A DNA stretch of 19,918 bases from JBOGIG01 sp050742455 (GTDB taxonomy: Bacteria > Actinomycetota > Acidimicrobiia > Acidimicrobiales > JBOGIG01). Shown in pieces: positions 13,539 to 19,918 of the stretch (position 1 is the first letter of the stretch; each line of letters begins with the position of its first letter). Under the pieces are notes generated by a model, which searched no databases, had not been told where the DNA came from, and was given only the letters and a program-made list of their open reading frames with translations. Where the stretch lies: NCBI GenBank assembly GCA_050742455.1, contig JBOGIG010000034.1, positions 1 through 19,918 of the forward strand, read 5' to 3'. The translations under genes and the position numbers were made by a program.

Positions 13539-14354
13539 CTAGTCATCGGCACCGGTTAGGACCCGGCGGGGATGGCGCCCGTCGACATAGCCGATGAACG
13601 GGGGACAGATGTTGTACCCCAGCAGCTCGCCCAGCCGCTCGGGCAGGGTGGCCACGGTGGACCGGGGCACGGCCAACAGATGGTTCTCCTGGGGCCGGAT
13701 CCACGACGCCACATAGTTCAACAGCACGCCCAGGCGGGGTTCGGCGGTGGCATTGGCCCCGCCACCGTGCCAGAACGAGCCCGGATAGAACAGCACCGAG
13801 CCCGCCGGCATCTCGGCCGGGAGAGTCACTGTCTCGGCGCAAGCCTGCTCGGCCACCCAGCGGTGGCTGCCGGGAATCACCCGGGTGGCGCCGTTGGCGT
13901 CGGTGAAGTCGTCGATGGCCCACAGCGAGGAAGCCACCACGTCGGGATGAGGGCGAGGCAGGGGATAGATGGCGTCGTCGTAGTGCAGGACCTGGGCCAC
14001 CTCACCCGGACCGATGTGGATGCCGGTAGCGCCGCTCAGTTGAAAGGCATCGCCGATCAGTCCGGCCATCACGCCGAGAACCAGGGCATCGGTGGCGGCC
14101 CTGTCGAAGGCCCGGGTCTTGGCGAACAGGGCGTAGATCCGCTGGGTGCCGAAACCCTCAAAAGCATTGCGTCCCTGGGGCGTAGACCGCAGGATCCGGT
14201 AGAGCTCGTCCCTGGCCACGGCCAGCTCGCCGGCGTCCAACACTCCCTCAACCACGGCGTATCCGTCCTGTCGGATGGCGCCGAGAACCTCCTCGACGCC
14301 CGCGCTCACCTGCATCAGGGCCATGGCCGAGCTTAGGACTCCCCGGCGCCTCAT
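13539..14354 (-). CDS. Phytanoyl-CoA dioxygenase (PhyH) family protein
   Basis: A 271-residue Fe(II)/2-oxoglutarate-dependent oxygenase of the PhyH family. The iron-binding facial triad is visible as HYD (His124, Asp126) and His196 in GSFWHGGGAN, with Arg207 in EPRLGVLLNY as the 2-oxoglutarate anchor. RVIPGSHRW is the family's common loop. Such enzymes hydroxylate acyl-CoAs or many small natural products; substrate cannot be told. Start choice: ATG at 14354 lies just after the fumC stop (14356-14358); ATG at 14324 is equally possible and loses ten unconserved residues. Next gene begins 10 bp after the stop. Confidence 0.9.
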   Translation of the reverse strand: MRRRGVLSSAMALMQVSAGVEEVLGAIRQDGYAVVEGVLDAGELAVARDELYRILRSTPQGRNAFEGFGTQRIYALFAKTRAFDRAATDALVLGVMAGLIGDAFQLSGATGIHIGPGEVAQVLHYDDAIYPLPRPHPDVVASSLWAIDDFTDANGATRVIPGSHRWVAEQACAETVTLPAEMPAGSVLFYPGSFWHGGGANATAEPRLGVLLNYVASWIRPQENHLLAVPRSTVATLPERLGELLGYNICPPFIGYVDGRHPRRVLTGADD

Positions 14355-14355
14355 T

Positions 14356-15798
14356 TCACCTGACAATGCCGCCCTTGGTCATGGCCGCCACGTCGAGGGC
14401 CTTGTCCACATCGGCCTCGCTCATCAACTTGGCCTCCAGCACGACGGTGCGAAGGTCCTTGCCCTCGGCGAGCGCCGTCTTGATGACCTTGGCTGCCGCT
14501 TCGTAGCCAATGTAGGGATTGAGCGAGGTCCCGATCGAGGGCGATGACAGGGCGTGGATCCGGCACTGCTCCTCGTCGGCCTCGATGCCCGACACACACT
14601 TGTCGGCCAGGGTCCGGCTCACCGAGGCGAGCAGTCGGATCGACTCCAACAGATTGCGCGCGATCACCGGCAGCATCACGTTGAGCTCCAGGTTGCCGGC
14701 CGACCCTCCGAAGGCCACGGCGGCATCGTTGCCGATCACTTGGGCCACGACCTGGCACACCGCCTCGGGCACGACGGGGTTCACCTTGCCCGGCATGATC
14801 GAGGACCCGGGCTGCAGGTCAGGGAGGTGGATCTCACCCAGGCCGCACCGGGGGCCGCTCGACATCCAGCGCAGGTCGTTGGCCATCTTGTACAAGGAGA
14901 CGGCGATGGTGCGCAGCACCCCGGACGCCTCGACCAAAGAATCGCGCGACCCCTGGGCTTCAAAATGATCCCTGGCCTCGGTCAGGGCCAGACCGGTCGT
15001 CTTGCCCACCTCGGTGATAACGCCCTTGGCGAATCCCTTGGGGGCGTTGAGCCCTGTCCCCACCGCCGTCCCCCCGAGCGGCAGCTCCCCCACCCGGGCC
15101 AGCACCGAGTTGAGCCGCTCGATGCCGTAGCGGGCGGAGGCGGCGTAGCCCCCGAACTCCTGGCCCAGCATGACCGGGGTGGCATCCATCAGATGGGTGC
15201 GGCCCGACTTGACCACCGTCTTGAATTGGCGGGCCTTCTTCGAAAGTGATGCAGCCAGGTGATGAAGGGCCGGTATGAGATCACCGGTGATGCCCAAGGC
15301 GGCGGCCACGTGAATGGCCGAGGGGAACATGTCATTGGACGACTGGCTGGCATTGGGTTCGTCGTTGGGACGGATCTCCCGACCCAGCTTCTCGCCGGCC
15401 AGGTTGGCCAGTACCTCGTTCATGTTCATGTTGGTCGAGGTACCCGAGCCGGTCTGGTAGACGTCGATCGGGAAGTGGGCATCGAATTCGCCCGATGCCA
15501 CCCGAGCTGCCGCCTCGGACAGGGCCAGGGCTACGTCGGTCCCGATGGTCTTCTGGCGGGCGTTGACCTTGGCCGCCGCACCCTTGAGCGTGGCCAGGGC
15601 AGCGATGAGGCTCCGGTCCACGGTCAGGCCGGATATGGGGAAGTTCTCGACCGCCCGCTGGGTCTGGGCCGCCCACCGGGCCCGGGACGGAACCTGGACC
15701 TCCCCCATCGAATCGTGCTCGGTACGGAACTCCCCTGAGGGCGTCACGGACTCCTCTGACTGGTGGAATTCGGAAGGCTGGCGCGGTGACTCGGACAT
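14356..15798 (-). CDS. fumC: Class II fumarate hydratase
   Basis: A 480-residue fumarase/aspartase superfamily enzyme. Motifs are EHDSMGEVQVP (28-38), TGSGTSTNMNMNEVLAN (116-132), PNASQSSNDMFPSAIH (148-163), SGRTHLMDATP with the catalytic His (198-208) and the signature GSSIMPGKVNP (331-341). GRTHLMDATP favours fumarase over aspartase (GRTQLQDAVP). It converts fumarate and water to malate in the citric acid cycle. The N-terminus has about 20 residues before the usual beginning; a GTG at 15747 preceded by AGGAG is an alternative start. It heads a run of eight minus-strand genes reaching comF and is divergent from the P60 peptidase gene. Confidence 0.95.
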   Translation of the reverse strand: MSESPRQPSEFHQSEESVTPSGEFRTEHDSMGEVQVPSRARWAAQTQRAVENFPISGLTVDRSLIAALATLKGAAAKVNARQKTIGTDVALALSEAAARVASGEFDAHFPIDVYQTGSGTSTNMNMNEVLANLAGEKLGREIRPNDEPNASQSSNDMFPSAIHVAAALGITGDLIPALHHLAASLSKKARQFKTVVKSGRTHLMDATPVMLGQEFGGYAASARYGIERLNSVLARVGELPLGGTAVGTGLNAPKGFAKGVITEVGKTTGLALTEARDHFEAQGSRDSLVEASGVLRTIAVSLYKMANDLRWMSSGPRCGLGEIHLPDLQPGSSIMPGKVNPVVPEAVCQVVAQVIGNDAAVAFGGSAGNLELNVMLPVIARNLLESIRLLASVSRTLADKCVSGIEADEEQCRIHALSSPSIGTSLNPYIGYEAAAKVIKTALAEGKDLRTVVLEAKLMSEADVDKALDVAAMTKGGIVR

Positions 15799-15968
15799 GT
15801 CCGGCACGGTAGCCGAGGGGCCGGTCCCGATAAATTCGCCGCCTCGATGTTTGACCACCGGTGGGCGGGGGTAGGTCACTTGTGGCAACCCGCGGCTACA
15901 GCCAGGCATTGGTAGATGCTGGCTATGTTGGCGCGTCCCAACAGGGTTTGGTAGCTTCGGGTCCCGTT

Positions 15969-17087
15969 GTGAACCTCTCCCCGAGAATCACGACGGCCCG
16001 AGCGTTGCTGGGAACCTCGACCCTCAAGGGTTTGGGAAGCCTGGCCCTCGTGGCCGTCCTGACCGTCCCGGTCCTGGGCAGCGCTGCGTCCGCGTCGCCC
16101 ATCACCGACAAGCAGGCCCAGGCGGCCCAGCTGGTGGCGCAGATAGCCGCCCAGCAACAGCGCATGTCGGCGCTGGACGAGGCCTACAACCAAGCCCAGC
16201 TCAAGGCCAAAGCCGTGGACGCCGCCGTCACCCAGGCTCAGATGGCCTTGGACAAAGCCCAGGGCGAATACAACGCGGTGAGTGCCCAGCTCGAGAAGCA
16301 GGCCGTGCTGGACTTCATCCAGGGGGGCAATGTCTCGACCCTCCAGGATCTGGTGCAGGGAAGCGCATCCCAGCTGGCCCTGCGCCAGAACTACCTGGAC
16401 ACCGCCACCGGCAACGAGAAGGACACCATCGACCGGCTCCATACCCTTCGCCTGGTCCTAACGGCAAAGCAGGCCGATCTGGCCAGTGCCCAAGCAGCAG
16501 CCCACAAGGCCCTGGATGCGGTAGGCCAGTCCCGCCAGGCCGCCGCCGCACTGGCCACCCAGGAACAGGCCACCCTGGACAGCGTCAAGGGCCAGCTGGC
16601 CGTGCTGGTGCGACAAGAACAAGCCAAGGTGGCTGCCGCCCAAGCGGCCAAGATCCAGGCGGAATTGGCGGCCCAGACTTACCGCTACGGGGGCTCGGCC
16701 AATGCCTACTCAGGCCAACCCCCTCCGCCCGCCAGCGCAGGCATGGTGAAGACCGTCTTGTACTGGGCCCACCAGGCCCTGGGCCGGCCCTACGTCTACG
16801 GGGCCGCCGGACCGGATTCCTTTGACTGCTCGGGACTGGTCATGTGGGCCTTCGGCCACGCCGGGGTTTCACTGCCCCATTCGGCCCAGGCCCAATATGA
16901 CGACACCACCCGGGTGCCTATTTCGGATCTGCAGCCAGGTGACCTGGTCTTTTACTTCCAGCCTGTCGACCACGTAGGCATCTACATCGGCGGAGGCACC
17001 ATGATCGTGGCCCCCCACACTGGCACAGTGGTCCAGGAGCAGAACATCTACTACGACGGCCTGATCGGTGGTGGCCGGGTAGGCTGA
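15969..17087 (+). CDS. Secreted NlpC/P60 cell-wall peptidase with coiled-coil N-terminus
   Basis: A 372-residue exported protein. The GTG start at 15969 gives a signal peptide with Arg6 and Arg11, hydrophobic LGSLALVAVLTVPVLG and a likely cut after AASA (about residue 43). Two Ala/Gln-rich coiled-coil segments (about 47-115 and 165-235) follow, then a Pro linker (PPPPAS) and an NlpC/P60 domain (260-372). The catalytic residues are Cys287 (DSFDCSGLV), His335 (DHVGIYIGGG) and His350 (APHTG). The architecture is that of RipA/PcsB-like hydrolases that cut peptidoglycan stem peptides during division; the coiled coil usually regulates activity. The open frame extends upstream to 15861 but lacks a sensible signal there. 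A decayed copy of its 3' end occurs at 17365-17478. Confidence 0.92.
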   Translation: MNLSPRITTARALLGTSTLKGLGSLALVAVLTVPVLGSAASASPITDKQAQAAQLVAQIAAQQQRMSALDEAYNQAQLKAKAVDAAVTQAQMALDKAQGEYNAVSAQLEKQAVLDFIQGGNVSTLQDLVQGSASQLALRQNYLDTATGNEKDTIDRLHTLRLVLTAKQADLASAQAAAHKALDAVGQSRQAAAALATQEQATLDSVKGQLAVLVRQEQAKVAAAQAAKIQAELAAQTYRYGGSANAYSGQPPPPASAGMVKTVLYWAHQALGRPYVYGAAGPDSFDCSGLVMWAFGHAGVSLPHSAQAQYDDTTRVPISDLQPGDLVFYFQPVDHVGIYIGGGTMIVAPHTGTVVQEQNIYYDGLIGGGRVG

Positions 17088-17090
17088 CCG
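16977..17090 (+). repeat. Parent copy of 114-bp duplicated peptidase tail
   Basis: This 3' stretch of the peptidase gene, from GIYIGGG to just past the stop, is repeated at 17365-17478. The two are 107/114 identical without gaps by direct reading; spacing between starts is 388 bp. Confidence 0.95.
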
Positions 17091-17094
17091 AAGG

Positions 17095-17330
17095 CGGTAC
17101 TGGCTGACGTCGACGTCGAGGCGTCGTCGGATGTCGGCCATCTGGGTAGCCCCGGGTCCCGTCGGCCATGATTGACAGAGGATCGGCGCCGAGCCGGCGG
17201 CCCGAAGTTTCGATCGGCCCGCGCAAAGCTCGCTCGACGTCATTGCGTCCGACCGGTCCCAACGGATGACGCTCGGCCCGGCGCAAGAAGGTGAGCACTT
17301 CGTCGGCGGTCACGTTGCTGACGCCGACAC
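17095..17330 (-). pseudogene. Decayed minus-strand gene fragment, possibly a winged-helix region
   Basis: This stretch lies between the duplicated peptidase tails. On the minus strand one frame gives TADEVLTFLRRAERHPLG, then VERALRGPIE and GADPLSIMADG; near 17150-17165 a neighbouring frame continues as GATQMADIRRRLDVDVSQY. Together they read like a helix-turn-helix piece, as at the C-terminus of some ATP-binding proteins, broken by a frameshift and lacking both ends. The plus strand gives nothing convincing. The family guess is weak; that it is residual coding sequence is moderately likely. Confidence 0.35.
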
Positions 17331-17364
17331 CAGGCCCGCACCGACCGCGTGCGGCACGTGGGCA

Positions 17365-17478
17365 GGCATCTACATCGGCGGAGGCACCATGATCGTGGCC
17401 CCCCACACCGGCACGGTGGTCTAGGAGAAGAATATCTTCTACGACGGCCTGATCGGTGGTGGCCGGGGAGGCTGACCG
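17365..17478 (+). pseudogene. Broken duplicate of the NlpC/P60 C-terminus
   Basis: The plus strand repeats the last third of the P60 domain, from GIYIGGGTMIVAPHTGTVV, but a CAG to TAG change then stops the frame (17412-17428 region) before EKNIFYDGLIGGG. It lacks the catalytic Cys half and any start, so it cannot encode a peptidase. Seven base differences from the parent copy separate them. It ends 3 bp before the stop of the convergent secreted-protein gene. Confidence 0.9.
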
Positions 17479-17481
17479 GCC

Positions 17482-19918
17482 TCAGAAACCGCCGATGCCC
17501 ACAACTGGGGCATTGAGGCGCAGATTGCCGGCCGAGCCGTCGAATGGGGCGTCGCCGAAGGCGAAGACGCCGCCGTCGGAAGCAACCAGCCAGTAGCCCC
17601 CTCCGTCAGATGTAGCAGCCAGGCCCACGATCGGCTTGTTCAGGTGCACAGCCCCGGTCGATCCGAAGAAGGATGCGTCGCCGAAGCTGAAGATGCCTCC
17701 GTCTGAGGCCACCAGCCAGTAACCATGGCCGTCAGGTGTCGAACTCATGCCCACGATTGGCCGGTTTAGGCGCATGGCCCCGGTAGAGCCGAAGAAGGAG
17801 GCGTCGCCGAAGGCGAAGATGCCCCCGTCTGAAGCCACCAGCCAGTAGCCATGGCCGTCAGGAGTGGCAGCCATGCCCACCACCGGCTTGTTGAGGTGGG
17901 TGGCTCCGGTCGATCCGAAGAAGGAGGCGTCGCCGAAGCTGAAGATCCCTCCGTCTGAGGCCACCAGCCAGTAACCATGGCCGTCAGGAGTGGCGGCCAT
18001 GCCCACGATTGGCCGGTTTAGGCGCATGGCCCCGGTAGAGCCGAAGAACGAGGCGTCGCCGAAGCTGAAGATCCCTCCGTCTGAAGCCACCAGCCAGTAG
18101 CCATGGTGGTCGGGCGTGGCGGCCAGGCCAACGATCGGGGCGTTGAGAGCCTTGCCGCCTTCGGAGCCGTAGTAGCCCGCTCCTCCATAGGCAAACACGC
18201 CGCCATCGGATGCGACGCTCCAGTACCCGCTAGCTGCAGTAGGGGGAGTGGTCGGGGGCGTTGTCGGTGGGGTAACGGGGGGAGTGACCGGGGGTGTTGT
18301 GGGAGGAGTAGCAGGAGCTCCCGATACGCCGAAGACCGTACCGGTGAGTTGAGCCAGGCTGGGAGCGGTGGATGGACCCAAAGTGACCATCACGCAGGGT
18401 GGGGAGGTGTCAGTGAATGTCGGCCCGGGGGCGCCGACCACCTGCTGCCATGCCCCTGCTCCCCCATTGACCGACGGGTTGAACCATTGCAGGTTGTTTC
18501 CGCCATTGAGGTTGCAGTCCGTGATGGTAAGAGCGGTGAAACTGCTACCCAGGGCGACATGGACATCGAAATACTGGCCCGATGAGCCAAAGGTGGGAAG
18601 GCCCACCGGATCAGAGCCGTATTGAGCCACGGTGAATGCCCCCTTGCCGCTGGCGCTCACTGTGGTTCCAGCATTGGTGGCCGTGGCGGTGCCCGTCGGG
18701 CTGTTGGAGCTGGCTGTGGCCGAACTGGTCGAGCCAGCGGGTGGCGCGGGCGGGTTGGAGCCGGCCGGAGGTGGGGGTGAATTGATATCAAACGCCGCGC
18801 TGTCGGCCGTCTTGAGACCATCGGTGGCGCGTAGCTTGTAGCCCGTTCCCACTTGGTCAATCTTGCAGCCGGAGTAGGTGACTACTCCTGCGGTATTGGT
18901 GCCCACACAGCCCGACAGGGTCCCGGGGCCACCCGAGGTGGGGGTACCGGTAGTGATGGACAGTTGCGGACGCGAAATGTCAGTCGTGACGGTGTTGCCG
19001 CCAGCGTCCTGCAAAGTGATCACTGGCTGGCCGAAAACGTAGCCGGCGCTGCCGCCGGTGGGCTGGGTGGTAAAGACCAACTGAGATGCCGGGCCGACGG
19101 TGATGTTGAAGGCATTGGAAGCGGGCGAGGTCAGGCTGTCGGTTGAGTCCGTGGCCACCAGGGTGTAGCCATTGCCGGCCTTGTCGATCTTGCAGCCGGT
19201 GAACGCGGCCACTCCTGTGGTGGTGGTGGCCGAACAACCGGACAGGTTGCCGCCGCTCGGGTTGGTCCCTATGGCCAGGGTGATGGCGTTGGTGTCAGTG
19301 GTGACGGTGTTGCCACCGGCGTCTTGGATGGTGACGGTGGGCTGGCCAAATGCCACCCCTCCGGTGCCGTTGCCGGGCTGGATGGTAAAGACCACCTGGG
19401 ATGCAGGGCCGGGGGTGACGGTGTAATTGCTCGATGTTGCTGGCACGGTGTCGGCGGATGTGGATTCGCTGAGTGAGTAAGTCGTGCTCGCCGTCGTCGG
19501 ATTGATCACATTATTCGCGGTAATTGTGACGACCGCTGAGTTGCCCAACGAAGAAGCGCCGAGGGTGATAACGACCTTGTTGTTCGTCGTACTGCTGTTC
19601 ATGGACGTCACCACCGTGATGCCGGATGACGAGGTAACGGTATAGTTACTGGCCGTCGGTGAAAAGGTCGTGCCGTTGGGGGCCACCAAAGTGATGGTGC
19701 TATTAGCGCCGAGCGCGCCGGTAGCGCTCAAGGTCATTTGAATGGTGTAGTTCGAGGTCCCTCCCTCGGTGGTATTCGAGAGTGTGACGGGACCGGCCGA
19801 AGTTGTGCTGGCGAAAGCGGATGAGGCGCTCAGTACGGGCACCACCAATGCAGCCATCATGGCGACGATGCCGGCAATGGCGCTCGTTCGCCGGATCAGT
19901 CCCCGCTCCCGAAGTCGT
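17482..19918 (-). CDS. Large secreted repeat protein (5' end off the right edge)
   Basis: An exported surface or extracellular protein of at least 800 residues. Reading upstream past the Met at 19860 stays open to the edge (RLRERGLIRRTS before the hydrophobic IAGIVAMMAALVVPVLSA), so the start lies outside and the visible part is a basic signal-peptide n-region followed by cleavage near AFA-S. Counting from that Met, a Ser/Thr-rich beta domain (about 20-150) is followed by two similar Ig-like domains beginning GPASQ(V/L)VFT and containing TIQDAGGNTVTTD or TLQDAGGNTVTTD (about 151-350). Next come a PPPP linker, a beta domain (380-515), a TPP-rich linker (516-544) and six 42-residue repeats (545-792). 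The repeats are built on GYWLVASDGGIFSFGD and probably fold as a propeller-like beta structure. A role in adhesion or cell-wall attachment is inferred. Confidence 0.9.
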   Translation of the reverse strand, partial: RLRERGLIRRTSAIAGIVAMMAALVVPVLSASSAFASTTSAGPVTLSNTTEGGTSNYTIQMTLSATGALGANSTITLVAPNGTTFSPTASNYTVTSSSGITVVTSMNSSTTNNKVVITLGASSLGNSAVVTITANNVINPTTASTTYSLSESTSADTVPATSSNYTVTPGPASQVVFTIQPGNGTGGVAFGQPTVTIQDAGGNTVTTDTNAITLAIGTNPSGGNLSGCSATTTTGVAAFTGCKIDKAGNGYTLVATDSTDSLTSPASNAFNITVGPASQLVFTTQPTGGSAGYVFGQPVITLQDAGGNTVTTDISRPQLSITTGTPTSGGPGTLSGCVGTNTAGVVTYSGCKIDQVGTGYKLRATDGLKTADSAAFDINSPPPPAGSNPPAPPAGSTSSATASSNSPTGTATATNAGTTVSASGKGAFTVAQYGSDPVGLPTFGSSGQYFDVHVALGSSFTALTITDCNLNGGNNLQWFNPSVNGGAGAWQQVVGAPGPTFTDTSPPCVMVTLGPSTAPSLAQLTGTVFGVSGAPATPPTTPPVTPPVTPPTTPPTTPPTAASGYWSVASDGGVFAYGGAGYYGSEGGKALNAPIVGLAATPDHHGYWLVASDGGIFSFGDASFFGSTGAMRLNRPIVGMAATPDGHGYWLVASDGGIFSFGDASFFGSTGATHLNKPVVGMAATPDGHGYWLVASDGGIFAFGDASFFGSTGAMRLNRPIVGMSSTPDGHGYWLVASDGGIFSFGDASFFGSTGAVHLNKPIVGLAATSDGGGYWLVASDGGVFAFGDAPFDGSAGNLRLNAPVVGIGGF
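17485..18228 (-). repeat. Six 126-bp repeats encoding 42-residue beta units
   Basis: Five full units and one final 38-residue unit begin GYW(L/S)VASDGG. Units 2 and 4 share AMRLNRPIVGM, units 3 and 5 share HLNKP, and near-identical DNA recurs 252 bp apart (around 17750 and 18002). This points to duplication of a two-unit block. Units 1 and 6 are more diverged, as expected for end repeats. Confidence 0.95.

Noticed and set aside
15830..15968. ydaO c-di-AMP riboswitch in the P60 leader
   Set aside because: The expected conserved sequence blocks could not be found by reading; only a simple hairpin is present.
17365..17478. Direct repeats as ends of an insertion sequence
   Set aside because: They are pieces of the P60 coding region rather than inverted terminal repeats, and no transposase is present between them.

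Overview
This is a high-GC, gene-dense stretch of chromosome from an actinobacterium. The gene content fits a lineage such as Acidimicrobiia: a secreted protein with repeats built on GYWLVASDGGIFSFGD, an NlpC/P60 peptidase with a long helical N-terminus, a DUF6941-type small protein, several acyl-CoA enzymes and GTG or other non-ATG starts. The class assignment is an inference from families, with no marker-gene placement. No rRNA, tRNA, CRISPR array or intact mobile element is visible.

Layout. (1) 1-2508, minus strand: a PilT-type ATPase, then a metallo-beta-lactamase-fold hydrolase whose stop overlaps the start of a flavin-reductase-domain protein cut by the left edge. (2) 2640-3521, plus: an epoxide-hydrolase-like alpha/beta hydrolase. 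(3) 4492-3540, minus: a small DUF6941-like protein coupled by an ATGA overlap to a MaoC-type hydratase. (4) 4631-5756, plus: a TacAT-like toxin-antitoxin pair (ribbon-helix-helix antitoxin, GNAT toxin) with its own promoter and palindromic operator, followed by a frameshifted Phd/VapB-type antitoxin remnant. (5) 5776-8099, plus: a class I methyltransferase and a 547-residue acyl-CoA dehydrogenase. (6) 15798-8176, minus: eight closely spaced genes, namely fumC, a phytanoyl-CoA-dioxygenase-like protein, an IF-2B-like protein of unknown role, a dienelactone hydrolase, a CitE/malyl-CoA-lyase-like enzyme, an alpha/beta hydrolase, dprA and comF. (7) 15969-17087, plus: a secreted NlpC/P60 peptidase. 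A 114-bp broken copy of its 3' end lies 390 bp downstream, with a decayed minus-strand fragment between the copies. (8) 17482 to the right edge, minus: a large secreted protein with Ig-like domains, a TPP-rich linker and six 42-residue repeats. It has no start codon inside the window.

How the genes relate. The MaoC hydratase, the long acyl-CoA dehydrogenase and the malyl-CoA-lyase-like enzyme match the last three catalytic steps of the ethylmalonyl-CoA pathway (methylsuccinyl-CoA to mesaconyl-CoA to methylmalyl-CoA to glyoxylate plus propionyl-CoA). Fumarase lies at the head of the lyase's gene run. The diagnostic enzymes of that pathway (crotonyl-CoA carboxylase/reductase, ethylmalonyl-CoA mutase) are not in the window, so this is a hypothesis. 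DprA, ComF and a PilT-like ATPase are consistent with natural transformation ability.

A recurring oddity is short GC-rich tandem duplication (periods 15, 17, 23, 27, 36 and 42 bp) inside or at the edges of otherwise ordinary genes. I found no convincing wholly new system. The most distinctive items are the minisatellite-like insertions, the duplicated and decayed peptidase tail, and the two-unit amplification in the secreted repeat protein.
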